Below are positions 12,122-24,244 of a DNA stretch of 64,000 bases, piece by piece. The translations under genes and the position numbers were made by a program. The notes under the pieces are model-generated. The model saw nothing but the letters and a program-made list of their open reading frames with translations. It was not told the DNA's origin and searched no databases. Position 1 is the first letter of the stretch, and each line of letters opens with the position of its first letter. The DNA is from Halichoerus grypus (taxonomy: Eukaryota > Chordata > Mammalia > Carnivora > Phocidae): the NCBI RefSeq assembly GCF_964656455.1, contig NC_135724.1, forward strand, positions 10,935,414 through 10,999,413, given 5' to 3'.

Positions 12122-13370
12122 AAATTTTTAGTGTTTTCTTTCTGTAAAATCTTGTCTTCAAAAAAAGATAAGGTTATTTGCTTCTAGTTTGAAGGTCTTT
12201 TATTTCTTGCCTAATTGCTTTAGCTAGGATTTCCACACTGTGTTGAATAGAAGTGGCCAGAATGAGCATCCTTACATTCTCAATATTGGAAAAAAAACTT
12301 ACAGTATTTCACCAGTGAACATGATGTTAGCTATAAACATCTCATAAATGGCCTTTTTATGTTGTTAATTTCTAGTTTGTTTTTATTATGAAAGTTTTTC
12401 TGTCAATTGATATGTGGTTTTTGTGTTCATTTTGTTAATATGGTGCATTATCCTGATTTTAATGTTTTGAACCATACTTACATTCCAGTAATAAATCCTA
12501 CTTTGTCATGATGTATAATCCTTTTAGTGTGTTATTGAGTTCAGTTTATTTTTGCATCAGTATTTATTAGGGATATTGGTCTGTACTTTCTGGGAATGTC
12601 TTCATTTGGCTCTGGTATCAGGGTAATACTGGCCTCATAGAATTAACTTGGCAATGTTCTTTCCTCTTCAGTAATTTAGAGTTTCAGGAGGATTGGTTTT
12701 AATTCTTTGAGTGTTTGGTAAGATTTTCTAGTGAAGCTATCATTTTCTGGTCTTTTACTTGTTAGGGGATTTTGATTACTGATTCAATATCCTCACTATG
12801 ATTGTCTCTTCAGATTCTGTCTCTTCATGATTCAGTCTTAATAGGCTATGTATTTCTAGGAATTCATTCTAGGTTATTCAATTTTGGGGGGTGTAATTAT
12901 TGTATTTTTATGATCTTTTTTCTTAAGCATCAGTTGTAATGTCCCCTCTTTCATCTCTAATTTTAGTTATTTGAATCTCTCTCTCTTTTTCTTAATCTAC
13001 CTAAATGTTCATCAATTTTATTTTTTCAAATAAAAAACTCAGTGTTGATTTTTTTTCTATTCTATTCTATTTTGTGTATCTCAGTTCCAATTTTTATTAT
13101 TCTTTCCTTCATCTGCTAGCTTTGGGTTTAATTTGTTCCTTTCCTAGTTTCTAGAGGTGAAAATTGTTTTGAGCTATTTTTTCATAGTAAATGTATGCAT
13201 TTATAGCTGTATAGCTTAATCTTAGCTGTAGCTATATACTTTCATCTTAACATGGGTTCATTACATCTCATAAGATTTGATATGTTGTGTTTTCATTTTC
13301 TTTTTTCTCAAGGTATTTTTAACCAGCTTTGTGATTTATTGAACTCAACTGTTATTTAAAAGTGCATTTA

Positions 13371-13579
13371 GGGGCGCCTGGGTGGCTCAGTTGTTAAGCG
13401 TCTGCCTTCGGCTCAGGTCATGATCCCAGGGTCCTGGGATTGAGCCCCGCATCTGGCTCTCTGCTTGGCGGGAAGCCTGCTTCTCCCTCTCCCACACCCC
13501 CTGCTTGTGTTCCCTCTCTCACTGTCTCTCTCTCTCTCTCTCTCTCTCTGTCAAATAGATGAATAAAATCTTTTTTTTA
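13371..13579 (+). mobile_element. Can-SINE with expanded CT microsatellite
   Basis: Full-length forward Can-SINE starting 'ggggcgcctgggtggctcag', with the 'cccagggtcctggg' body type. A TC-rich tract of about 30 bp lies at 13521-13550. The TSD 'aaaagtgcattta' is present at 13358-13370 and 13580-13592. It is nested in the reverse L1M. Confidence 0.96.
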
Positions 13580-13823
13580 AAAAGTGCATTTAATTTCGAT
13601 ATATTTGCAGATTTCCCAGTTTACCTTGTCCTATCTCTAGTTTCATTGCAGTTTGAATAACAAAAAAAAAAATACTTTGATTTCAATTGCTTTAATTTAT
13701 TAAGACTTGTTTTGTAGCTTAATATGTCATATCTTGGAGAATATTCCATGTGCATGTGAAAGAATGTTGTTGAGTTCCTTATGTCTATTTTGGATTTGAA
13801 TGCTTATTATACATATAATTGGA

Positions 13824-14340
13824 GGTGTCTGAAGCTGTGGATATAAAGATCTGGGATTCAGAGGAGTGCTCTAAGTCTGCCTATAAATATGAGACTCTCC
13901 TAGAATATAGGAAGTATTTCATGACAAAGATCTAGAGGGGACATCTAAAAAGTGAAAACAAATAGAAAAAAAGCAGTCCAAAGACTTATTCATAATGTAC
14001 TGCCACATTAAGAATTTGGGGCAGTGAAAAGGAATAGAAAAGGAGAATGAGTAGTAGGCAAGATGGTAGGAAGAAAGCCAGATGAAACTGGTGTTATAAA
14101 ATATAAGGAAGTATTTTGAAGAGGAAGTAGCAGTCAAATGCTTCTAATCAGGTGAGACTTAATTTATTACCTTGATAAGCGTTGTTGGGCTGGGTGGTGT
14201 GGGCAAAACTAATTAGAGATAGTTCAAGAGGGAAATAATTTAAAATAGAAGAATTTTTTTGAGAAATTTTGCTGTAAGAGAGAAGGGAAATTTGGGGGTA
14301 ACTAGAAAGTAAAGTTTTAAAACCCTTTCTAGCTGATACA
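13824..14340 (+). repeat. Old unnamed interspersed repeat, 3' half
   Basis: Resumes after the L1M with 'ggaggtgtctgaagctgtgg' and continues purine-rich. Texture and phrases match the family seen at 45950-48900. The reverse open frame at 13919-14137 is its complement and has no domain. Confidence 0.4.
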
Positions 14341-15580
14341 GTAAATCATATTCATTTTAATTTTAGTATTTTGGAAAAAACGATGTTGTCTTTAAACAAC
14401 CAAAAGAATGATTGTAGTAATAAAAAATTCAGGTCAAGCTAATAGAGAAATTTACATGAAGGCAGTGAAGGATTTAAAACTTTGTACATATGAGATGAGA
14501 TAAATTCTTAAGAGTCACTATATGTAATACTATGATAGAAATAGTTGTTTTAAACATTCTTATTTAGATAAGTAGACTGTAATGTAGATGCCTTGCCAAA
14601 TTTCTGATGCACAAAATTCATCACTTTTTAATTCATTTAAATTATCAAGACATCAATGTTTTGTGATGCAAATTCATATTCATACTAATGCAATCTTAGT
14701 AATACATTAACATTTAGAGAAGTGATAGATATTGACTACCTATTGAGTTGAACAATGGTATATTTTACTCTCTACCAAATGTCCACTTTTGTAAACTAAC
14801 TGTGGAGCTTAGGATAAAATTACTGTGAATCTCCTGAGCCATTCCTATTGTTATATGCCTGTATGTTATATGCAATGTGTTATATGTCCTCTTCCCTGTG
14901 TAACCAGCAGATAGATTATCTTATCAATTAATAATACCAATGTAATCAATGCAGTGGATTATCATAATTTATTTTGTCAGAATTATGGTATCTTTATTTT
15001 TCTAAAATGTTTAAATACAAAGATGGAAGAAAAATAGTAGTAAAAAAGATAAAAATAGTCTACAGCATGGTGTAATTTATGTCCTTTTGATGATCAATCT
15101 TTGTGTATATGGTATTCCGACAGGAATTCCAACCACCTTCACAACAAATGAGTATGTTAATGATGGGTGAATAGTGTCCCCTTACCTCATGAGAGACCTA
15201 TAAGTCAGTTCTCAAAGAATTATGTTTTGTTTGTTGAAAAAGACCTATTTCTTTCTACCCAGGAGATAAACCCTCTTATGTAAACTGTCATTTTTTGAAT
15301 GCATGCTCTAATTCTATTGAGTTGCATTGTGTTTCTGAGCTACTCTTTTGAATAATAGATTACTTGTGTTTGAAAATATTGAAAGCATACAAGGATAGAA
15401 GTAACTTTTATGTATGCCATTCTTGTTCTGCAATGTCCTGTTTGTAAAATTTAAAACATGTTAAAATTTCAAAATAAAAGGGGAAATAATTTCAAAGGCA
15501 AGAATTGAACAGATTTACAAAAACAACCACTCAACATATCAGTTCCTAGAATGTATTTAGCTTCAGTGATGTTACGAGGT
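14341..15580. other. No recognised feature
   Basis: AT-rich sequence with no repeat or gene I can name. Confidence 0.45.
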
Positions 15581-16020
15581 GGCATGGCTGAAGGCTGAGT
15601 TGTGTATGTCCCGTCAGTAGGATTCACACATTTATCTTGACAGCCTCAGTCTGCTGCTGCTGGATTCTTTGTTCTTTTTTGGTCGAACAGATTAGGACAG
15701 CAAGACATGTAGGCTGGGACAACATCAGGAACAAAGATACTTCCGTTGCCTTTAGCAAGTCAATGATTTTTGTCAGCTGAAATGGAAGTTCTGGAAGTCA
15801 GAGTTTGGTGGTTATCCACATTCTACGTTGTTGCTACAACTTGTTAAAAATACAACACCTGTAGACACCAAGACATTTGAATGGAACTATTTAAAAGTAT
15901 GTTCCATTTCACCACTACCTTTTGCATTTTCTGTTAGTAACTCCTAGTTTCTTCCAGTTTTCCATCATCAACAATCAGTGCTATATCCTTGAGGAAATAC
16001 CCAACAATCTGTCAAGACAT
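15581..16020 (-). pseudogene. Possible processed-pseudogene-like or other unusual stretch
   Basis: This stretch stands out from its surroundings by holding several CpG dinucleotides (near 15575, 15611, 15683, 15743 and 15827) in a CpG-poor region. On the reverse strand it has two protein-like runs: one at about 15990-15940 reading DIALIVDDGKLEETRSY, and one of about 55 codons ending in a TGA near 15630. They are not in one continuous frame. I do not recognise a parent gene, and no poly(A) or TSD is visible. It may be a decayed retrocopy, an unknown repeat or a conserved non-coding element. Confidence 0.22.
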
Positions 16021-16058
16021 ATGTATTATTAGTGTTAAGATTTCTTAAATAGACCATA

Positions 16059-16074
16059 CACACACACACACACG
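16059..16074. repeat. (CA)n short microsatellite
   Basis: Pure CA run of about 16 bp. Confidence 0.85.
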
Positions 16075-17519
16075 GTCAACACTCACACTCTTGAAGAGGC
16101 CTTTTTACTGGTCACAGAACCTTTTCTCCTCACTGCATCCTAGAGAAGTAGACAGGATACTGTATCTAATCCTCATAGTGATAATGGAATTAAAAACCCT
16201 GAAGTTCTGTACAAAGCCTCAGTGTTGTTTCTCCCTATTACAAATGCTGAAATAAAATCTATTAGAAGTTAAATTTCCAAAACTCAAAAAGTATGGCAGG
16301 GAGTGTCTGAGCTACTTAAAATCAGTATTTTTGACTCCTAGTCCTTAAACTGTCTTCCTACAGAGAATTAAGTATGTAAAGTCTGGACTGCCCCCTCCAC
16401 TTTTGTGCAAAGTCTGAAATAGGTAAAAAGCACACCTACCAATTTATTTCCATAGGACTTTACTCAAAGAACTTTTAGGAAAGCAATGCTGTAAAATGGT
16501 ACATGTTACTAAGAATGTATAGTGTGCTAGTCTCCTAAGACTATTTGAATATTCATGTCTAATTTGGGAATAAAGGATTTCTTTGCCAAAAACAGTATTT
16601 TGATTAATTAAATGCAATTATTCAATTAAATGAACACTTAATGGAAGGCTTATCATGAAAATTGTTCCAGGTAATGTTGAAGACTCAGCAGGGGGAGCAC
16701 ACCACATGCTGGGGATCGTAGTTCTTACTCAAACTCTTGAAATTTCACCGGGTAGAACTTTGATAGCCTCTAACTGCACATTCCCATGTAGTCCTGGCTA
16801 AAGCATATGAGAGACTAGAGTATCTGTCCTGCAGCCCTAGTTACATAAAACCACTAGGATTTTAACTGGTTGCTTCCATCTTTTTAGGTTTTCTGTATCT
16901 TTTGCTTGTATATTATCTAATATATCTATAGTCATATTTTGCTTTAAAAATGACTATGTATAATCACTTAATATTCCATGACCAAATATAGCAAATTATT
17001 AATCTATTATTATTTGGTAGGAGTATATGCTTCTCAGATATTACACATCATAATCACATGTAGTAAAGTAAGTCTTTAATGCACGATTGTTTCCCAAAAT
17101 CACATAAGCCTGGCATTTTACAGACAATCACAGCTATTTATTAATAATGAACCCATGAATAAATAAATGAGTAAGGGAACAAACAATGATTGAATGGCAG
17201 GGCTAATCATAAAGCTCCAGCTCAAATGACAAATGAGATAGAGGTCCTAATGGAAAAAAATACATGTACTGGAAATATGACAGACTATTTCACAACCCAC
17301 TTGTTATGTAAGGGGAAGCTAATATATTAGCAGAACCTGTTTTCATCTCTTCTTTGATAGAGGCTGAATCTATATATTGGAAAAACTTTAGCAAACATGA
17401 AAGCATTCTGTTATATATGATAGGAGAAAATAATAGTGATAAAAATGATTTTTTCAACCTCTACAGAACCTAAAATTTCAACCAGACCTGACCCGATCCC
17501 CAATTCCAGATATCCAATT
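16075..17519. other. No recognised feature
   Basis: No gene or repeat I can name. The piece 16680-16860 is less AT-rich than its surroundings. Confidence 0.4.
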
Positions 17520-17900
17520 GATGACTGGTCATCTCCAATATCCCATAGGAAATAAGCAAAAGGTTTGGTGTGTCAGAATTAGATCTTAACATAAGGATTT
17601 ATATTAACATAATTTGTTCAGGGGAAAAAAAGAAAAGTACCAGAAAAAGATGGGGACTAAGAAAGGGTGGTATATCAAGTAAAGTAGAATACAGGAGTAA
17701 CTTTGGTTTAATCCTGAGGGAGCTCTAGAGCCCTTGAAGGCCACATCTCAGAGTTGCTCTGCTTAGGTGCAAGGTGGCTGGAGTCTGTATCCTCCTGGAT
17801 CTGTCCGTCATTGGGTGAAGGCTGCCTCAAGACAAATGTGAATCCCAAGGCAATCTGGCTATCCATAAGTGCCAACAAGCAGGCTCCCATAGCCAGAGGG
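17520..17900 (-). mobile_element. Possible LTR-like fragment
   Basis: A GC-richer block with the purine-then-mixed texture of an old mammalian LTR on the reverse strand. It directly precedes an L1-like tail. I cannot name the family. Overlapping open frames on both strands (17708-17890 reverse and 17754-17987 forward) have no recognisable domain. Confidence 0.25.
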
Positions 17901-17909
17901 CTTCAGTGC

Positions 17910-18206
17910 TCACTGTTGGGAATCAGTGTAATAAAGAATGTAACATTACACCAGAAACTGATGATGTACTACACGTTGATTAATTGAATTTAAGTTTATT
18001 TTTTTTAAGATTTTATTTATTTGACAGCGACCACAAGTAGGCAGAGCAGTAGGCAGAGGGAGAGGGAGAAGCAGGCTCCCCGCTGAGCAGAGAGCCTGAT
18101 GCAGGGCTTGATTCCAAGACCCTGGGATCATGACCTGAGTTGAAGGCAGATGCTTAACCAACTGAGCCACCCAGGTGCCCCTGAATTTAAATTAAAAAAA
18201 AAAAAG
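17910..18206 (+). mobile_element. LINE-1 3' tail fragment with nested Can-SINE
   Basis: The stretch 'aaactgatgatgtactacac' (17954 on) and the following 'ttgattaattgaatttaa' look like the last bases of a carnivoran L1 3' UTR, ending in an A tail at about 18192-18204. It is split by the reverse Can-SINE at 17994-18181. Compare the well-preserved L1 end at 39458-39519. Confidence 0.55.
17994..18181 (-). mobile_element. Can-SINE, reverse strand
   Basis: Reverse-strand Can-SINE: T-rich tail at the left, then the complement of the CT stretch, and the tRNA-derived head at the right ('actgagccacccaggtgccc'). The 9-bp TSD 'tgaatttaa' is at 17985-17993 and 18182-18190. Confidence 0.93.
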
Positions 18207-18779
18207 TAAAGGGACCCAAGGGGTTATGGGCAGAGCACTGGAAATACCTGCAGGCTCAGTCCAAAACTCTTCCAGTCATTCTCAACTTTACTTGTCTTCA
18301 ATCTCTTAAATTCGGTAATGAAAAAATCATTTCAGTTTATTTTTCCAATTATACCCAAATGCAGACACTTCTCTTTCCCTTTCATACTCTCTTAGTTCAG
18401 CTCCTCCTGTCCTCTTGCCTGTACATAGTAAAGCCCTAAAGTTACCTATTGGCTGTCTCTCCCCTGTTCTTCATACCACAGCCAGCTTTGCATTTCTCAA
18501 CCAGAAATGTGAACAGGTGACTTATCCATGAAAATTATTATTCATTCCTCTCACCACCGAAGGGGTTTTGTTTGTCCAGTTTCCTAGAAAGACTTCAATG
18601 TCTATTATGATTAAGCACTGACGTAACATGCTCTTTCCTCAAAATCCTAGAAACCGTGCAATAATGAATCAATCTTCATGCTGATTGAGGTCTTCCTATT
18701 TTACGACTGTTATCTTCCTCCCTCTAATGGCCTCACTTCGGCCTGACTGACTTGGGCACTATCCTAGGTATAGTTTAGG
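18207..18779. other. No confidently recognised feature
   Basis: Mixed-composition sequence that may belong to the L2-like relic which becomes clearer further right. No gene is seen. Confidence 0.35.
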
Positions 18780-19265
18780 AAGCTGTTCAATGAACACGCT
18801 CTATGAAGACTGCTCTGAACACTCTTTCCCTGCACTTCCTCCCCTCCCCATCATACACTAGGGTTAAGTACTTAGAAGTATAGTTAAATTTTTATTTTTT
18901 TAAACTTCTATTTTTGCATTTAATAACTTGAACAATGCTTCTCAAGTAGGGGTGATTTTTGTCCCTAGAGGACATTTGCCAGTTTCTGGAGAAATTTTTG
19001 GTTGTCACAATTGGGAGGGGGGTGTAGATAGGAGAATCTAATGGATAGATGCTAGCATTGCTGCTAAATATTCTGCAAGGCACAGGACAGACCTCACCAC
19101 AAAGCATTTTCTGGCCCCAAATGCCAATAGTGTTGAGGCTGAAAACTATGGCCTGAAATGACATTATGTACCTATAGATGTTCTGCTTACTCTCTAGGTT
19201 TCCTTAGAAAGAGCTATGGCTTGCTCATCTTTGAGTGCCTAGTACCTAATATAATTCCTGGATCA
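18780..19265 (+). mobile_element. L2-like relic with nested MER20-like element
   Basis: The parts 18780-18932 and 19151-19265 carry the 3'-end style of LINE-2: the 'actgctctgaacactctttccc' type phrase near 18807 and 'gagtgcctagtacctaatat' near 19233. They are separated by a MER20-like DNA transposon, so the L2 is the older host. The call rests on texture and a few landmarks. Confidence 0.45.
18933..19150 (+). mobile_element. MER20-like hAT (Charlie-type) non-autonomous DNA transposon
   Basis: About 218 bp with the terminal inverted-repeat-like ends 'caatgcttctcaa' and the complement-like 'gaggctgaaaact'. Internal landmarks are 'ggacatttgccagtttctgg', 'tggttgtcacaattgggagg' and 'tctgcaaggcacaggaca'. 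Length and order fit MER20. The reverse open frame 18892-19164 is the complement of this element and not a gene. Confidence 0.78.
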
Positions 19266-21630
19266 TGATTTCCATACTGGGAGAGGTTAGTACAATTTAC
19301 GATACTAAACCTAACATATGAAAAAATCACATTAGTAGAGAAATATGTAATATCCACAACCCTACACAATGACTTTTTCCCCAAATTTTTGGCTTCAAAG
19401 TTGTTGATTTGGACAAATTCAGAACCTAACTTTTAATCTGCTTGTCTTATATTCAATTGATCTAAGATAATTCTTCCTTATATTAATATTTTGATTATGC
19501 TATTGGAAATATATACATAGTTGTAATTCTGATTGGCTTTCCAATAAATAGAATCAGGAATCAACTATATTTGCTGCCTATTTTTGCAAATGTGGAGCTC
19601 AGGTGGCACTAGAATAGGTACATCTCTTCATGGGGTGGCTGTCCTGCCAGTGGGGGTATAAAACAGCTGTGACTTTCATCAGATGACTTTCACAATGAAA
19701 AAAAAAAAGTCCCCTAAATGTGTCATCTCTACAACTGCTTTATCTTCAAAGATAAATATATTTCTTTTACAAATATTTTAAAGGACCAACTATACATATT
19801 CTACAATAATTTTCTTTAGCTTTTCCTGAACCTAAGATAAATGTATATCTAGTTTGAGGAAGTTACAAAATTTATAACGGAAACCGTTCATTTATTATAA
19901 GAGATATGAAACTGCAAAACTGAATTGACATAAATAGAAAAAAATCAGTTATTTTATTAGAACAGTACAAGATAATAACCTAATTCCAGTGAACACATAT
20001 ATACTACATATATAATATATTCAAACATAGATTTGGCAAGAGAATCAATGTAGATAATCAACCTAGTGTCAGACAAATCAAAGGTTGGAATTTAAATGTA
20101 TTAAGGACCATCCTGAGAATTAATTTACCTAACAGAAATCTTTAACTTCTGAATTTATGTCTACTAAAGAAAGGAAAGGATATAGTATTGAATCAGACCT
20201 AATTTTTTTTTTTCCCTTAGCATGAGAGTTCTTACACAAAGTGTTTATTATCCTGCATTCAGATTTGAGACCTCATCCCAAACTTTAGGACATAAGACAG
20301 GAATACCTTCCTTCTTTCCACCACAGCATAACCTGGGTTCACAATTATTAAGTAAATGAGAGAAATTTCATAATTTGCTCAGTCCCTAATTACTTTAATA
20401 TTTAAATTCTGGCCTTATGGAAAGTCTCAGGTGCTGCAGTGAAATTTATATTAAAATGCAAATGCAAAATTAAATAATGGAAGTTATTTAAATAATGCGT
20501 AGTCTTTTTTTCATACCTGCCTCAGTATAGATTGTAAAGACAAAGATAATTTGTCCTAGAAAATTATGGGACTTTTTGTTAACAATGCTGTTCTCATACA
20601 GAAATTAATCATGTCTGTCTTCACCTCTCTTAATTTTGGACTACTTCATAATTTTCTTTTTTCATGACAGCTCAAATGAATTTAAATTTTCTCTGTAAAT
20701 AACCAGCCAGGATGAAATTAATTATGCAATTTTCATTTAAAACCACACAAATTATGAATGCATGCAGATAAGCTATTGCAAAGCATATGTATTTATCCAA
20801 AATAAGAAATATTGGTGATATGAGGGCTATGTGCATATGTATCATATTAATATAATGGCCTCAATTTTCTCATAATAAACAGTTAATTTCCTCCTCTATA
20901 GATTAAGACCACTTCAAAATTGAGGCATACAAAATACATTGCCATTTTTGTCAGTGGGATGATTGGATATCCCACTAATAAAAAGAAAGAATTTTGCTGA
21001 AAGGAAGATAGCTGAGAATGTTTATTTTAAAAAATAATTTTAGTATATCCAGATAAGTTGGGAATATGCTTACAATTCACTTTGGAGAAAAGAATGAATT
21101 TTCTTACAGTATTTTTAGCATTAGATTTTGTCTGAAAGAAACTTTTATTTTTCAAGAAATAACTGTGAAAATCTATAATCCCATAGTGCTTTTAAAAAAT
21201 GGGTAGTTTCCTTCATTTCTCAGAACCTGTGGCCTCAGCAAATACGGCAAAAATTACTTAGTAAATTACAGGAGTATTGAGCTGTCTATCTTTTTCTTCA
21301 GAGAAGGCACTGGCTTCTAGATTTTTTTTTTCTTTTAAGTATCTGGCAGTTCATGAAAATAAGTTATATATTCCCAGCCCTCTCCCATGAGCCAAAAAGA
21401 TAAGAATAGCATCCCTGTGTCACTGATGTCAGTCACACATACTAGACTGAGGGATTGTGCTTGGAAGGACAGATTTTCTGTATGGTGACTAAATAACCTT
21501 TTCCTTTTGGTTAACCTTCATGGGAAAATAGAATGAGGTAGCTAAATCCTTGATCACCAAATTGATAATCACAGCTCTACAACTGGAAGAAGTGGTAATG
21601 GGGCAGGGGGTAAGACACTTAACTCTGTTT
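19266..21630. other. No recognised feature
   Basis: About 2.4 kb of AT-rich sequence without a repeat or gene I can name. Confidence 0.4.
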
Positions 21631-21646
21631 AAAATGTACCTTAGGA
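21631..21646. repeat. TSD, left copy (Can-SINE 21647)
   Basis: The 16-bp string 'aaaatgtaccttagga' recurs perfectly at 21862-21877. Confidence 0.95.
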
Positions 21647-21861
21647 GGGCGCCTGGGTGGCTCAGTTGGTTAAGTGACTGCCTTCAGCTCAGGTCATGAT
21701 CCTGGAGTCCCGGGATCGAGTCCCGCATCGGGCTCCCTGCTCAGCAGGAAGTCTGCTTCTCCCTCTGACCCTCCCCTTCTCATGCTCTCTCTCTGTCTCA
21801 TTCTTTCTCTCTCAAATAAATAAATAAAATCTTTTAAAAAAATAAAAATAAATAAATAAAT
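21647..21861 (+). mobile_element. Can-SINE, young subfamily (gcgactgcc-like type)
   Basis: Full-length Can-SINE with 'gtgactgcc', 'cctggagtcccgggatcgag' and a long tail containing several AATA units. The 16-bp TSD is perfect, so the insertion is recent. The reverse open frame 21694-21900 is its complement and not a gene. Confidence 0.97.
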
Positions 21862-21877
21862 AAAATGTACCTTAGGA
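21862..21877. repeat. TSD, right copy (Can-SINE 21647)
   Basis: Perfect 16-bp match to the left copy. Confidence 0.95.
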
Positions 21878-22222
21878 ATTGTTCTTTTTTGAGAGGGCAA
21901 TTCTCAGCTAGGAAGACAGATATGAATGAAAAAAAAACCCAGGTCTCCTCTCTCACATGAAGATTGTTAAATAGTTGGTATCTTTTGATAAAACAGTGAC
22001 TGCCCTTTTTCCTGCACCTTCTAAATCCCCAAGGACAGGTCTGAGTCCTAATGTCTGCTTTAAGGTGCTTTGCGAAGTTTAAAAGAGGTATGTTGCTGAA
22101 CTCATGTGGGGGTGCTCATGTACTTTTTGGATCTCCTTCCATGAACTGGTGTTACAATTCTGTAATAGAACTAAGGCAATATCCAATTCTTGGCCATCCT
22201 GAGAAGATCCGGTAGATAACTG

Positions 22223-22430
22223 TCTGAATCGGAGTGAACTGGGTTTATTATACCAGCTTAGCTATTCACAAGCTTTAAGTGACCTTGGATATGTTATCAA
22301 TAACTCGTCGTTTCAGCATCCACACTTATAAAATAGGGAGATAATAGCACTTCTTGTTGTAATTAGATGGGATACTTTGTCTAAAGTGTCTGGCATAAAG
22401 AAGGTTCATAACTAATGTTAGGTTTTCTCT
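22223..22430 (+). mobile_element. MIR element
   Basis: A diverged ancient SINE. The characteristic run is present in order: 'ctgggtttattataccagct' (tRNA-derived/core part), 'gtgaccttggatatgttatc', 'tataaaatagggagataata', and 'gtgtctggcataaagaaggt' near the 3' end. Confidence 0.75.
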
Positions 22431-23628
22431 CCATCAAATTGTTTTTGTTTTTTTCCCCTTTTCTCTATACTTGAGAAATGTTACTAATAATATAACAGCC
22501 CAGGAACATTATGAATTAAGTAGTTGTTTTCTTTTTGGTTGATTCAGGTTGGACTTTACCACTGTTATCTACAACATTTCTCTGACAACAAGCATTGCAT
22601 TCTAAACAATACCCTACAGACATCTGGAACATAATCTGTAAATCAATGATTTCTTCTTTTGCCTATTTTCTGGTATATGTTGCTAGTGGAAGCAAGAAGT
22701 ACCTGTATGAAATATTTTTCTGTTACTATTAGAAATGGAGTAATTAAAATGAGTCTATTATCACGGTACACACAATGTTTTACAATAACACAAAAGAAGC
22801 CAAAGATGATACTGTTCTAGTCAATAACAAATGGAAGGGATGGATGAAGGATGTCATTATCATCAGGGCTATATGATAATTTGTGCTTCTAAGGCCATAG
22901 CATCCTTCACCCTGCCTTCCAAATCACATTGTCTCCTTTGTATAAGAAGAAAAGAGAGGCTCCAGCTTGACTGTGACTCATTCTTCCCCCGTAACAGAAA
23001 GAGATTCCTTCTATTCAGGGGACTCTCAGGGCTCATCACACACCATGAGGTACAGCACAGTGGGCAATAATTAGCTGCTCTTTCCCATTCAGCTATCATA
23101 TTGTCTACCTCACTTCGTCCTTTCATTCTTGCTGCAAACAGAAGCACTAGATGGAATTTTTTCCTTCCTAAATGAGTATTTATGAAGATCAACGCCTAAA
23201 ATTAAACTAGTTAAATAAAGCTAAATATCTCTTAACTTGCAGATGAATATTGTAAAAGAAAAAAGGGACATATATATGCCCATGTAAATTGAAAATACCT
23301 GTACCATCTCTTTTTTCCTTTTCTGCTTCTTGCCTAAAATTTGACAACTGCAAGACAGAGGAGGAATGTCTACTGTGATGTAAGGACTTTGCAAACATAG
23401 AACGAAGGCAAGCCAGAGCTCAGACAAGAGTTCAGAAGGAGCTGAACTCTGCAGGTGTCATCTTTGCTTGCCTAATTCTAGTTATACAACTACCTAAGTC
23501 ACTGAGGACAAACACCCTCATAACTTTCCCTGCTGATGCTGAGACATTGTGCTGAGCCGAGTTTCTTGCTTTTGAGGAATTTGAGGGCCAGCCTGCTCGG
23601 AATATTTTGTTGTACCATACACCAGCAC
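22431..23628. other. No recognised repeat; overlapping open frames without domains
   Basis: Less AT-rich than most of the window around 22830-23190. Open frames of 79 (forward, 22831-23070) and 107 codons (reverse, 22869-23192) overlap on opposite strands. Neither has a recognisable domain, and no splice-site context, CpG island or poly(A) signal supports an exon. It could hold a conserved non-coding element. Confidence 0.35.
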
Positions 23629-23645
23629 AAAAAAGAAACTATATG
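23629..23645. repeat. TSD, left copy (Can-SINE 23646)
   Basis: The string 'aagaaactatatg' (13 bp, preceded by more A residues) recurs at 23811-23823. Confidence 0.9.
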
Positions 23646-23810
23646 GGGGCACCTGGGTGGCTCAGTCATTAAGCATCTGCCTTCGGCTCAGGTCATGATC
23701 CCAGGGTCCTGGGATCGAGCCCCGCATCGGGCTCCCTGCTCCACGGGAAGCCTGCTTCTCCCTCTCCCATTCCCCCTGCTTGTATTCCCTCTCTTAAAAA
23801 AAAAAAAAAA
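23646..23810 (+). mobile_element. Can-SINE
   Basis: Forward Can-SINE with 'gcacctgggtggctcagtca', the 'cccagggtcctgggatcgag' body and a pure A tail. It is slightly short because the usual second CT stretch is missing after 'ttccctctctt'. The TSD is perfect. The open frame 23536-23862 reads through it and is not a gene. Confidence 0.96.
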
Positions 23811-24244
23811 AAGAAACTATATGAAATTATTTACCAAGATTTTCCAGCAGGCTAACATCTAGTGTGTTTGCAGATCAGCATGCAAGGCCGGGCAAAGACT
23901 GAGGCTGTACTTCTCAAGAATGAGAGAAAAACAGTCACATAGCATGAGCTGTGAAAAAGCACATCTCTGTCAAATATCTCATACATTCATACTCAGCAAT
24001 TCTAGATACAGTCATGTAACTCAACACCATCATGTCGAAACTGATTTTCACTCACATGTAAGAAATACTTTAGTAATTACTTGTTGAAATGAGGAGTAGC
24101 AGAATGTCTGAAATGAAGACGTTAGCTTTTACTGCACCTAAATAAACTGGCTCCCACCCAAGAAACTTCTTGACATACACTTCAAGTCCCTGTATCTCCA
24201 TGTCCAAAGCCCCTCAGGATTACCAGTGTGTGGGGGTTTTAATG

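Larger units (their letters stand above)
11091..13823 (-). mobile_element. Long LINE-1 (L1M) relic, reverse strand
   Basis: About 2.5 kb of reverse-strand L1, running from the 3' UTR at the left (near 11100-11400) through the ORF2 RT region. Landmarks on the forward strand are 'gaataatactccactgtgtg' near 11478, 'atcttggccattgtaaatag' near 11551, 'tggctctggtatcagggtaa' near 12608 and 'tctgctagctttgggttt' near 13111. It is truncated at the 5' end and degenerate throughout. A young Can-SINE (13371-13579) is nested in it and a TG microsatellite lies inside it. It separates two halves of an older repeat, so it inserted into that repeat. Confidence 0.82.

Noticed and set aside
13521..13550. Stand-alone CT microsatellite
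   Set aside because: It is the expanded pyrimidine stretch of the Can-SINE at 13371.
22869..23192. 107-codon reverse frame as a gene
   Set aside because: No recognisable domain, overlapped by an antisense frame, no exon signals; length is within chance for this composition.
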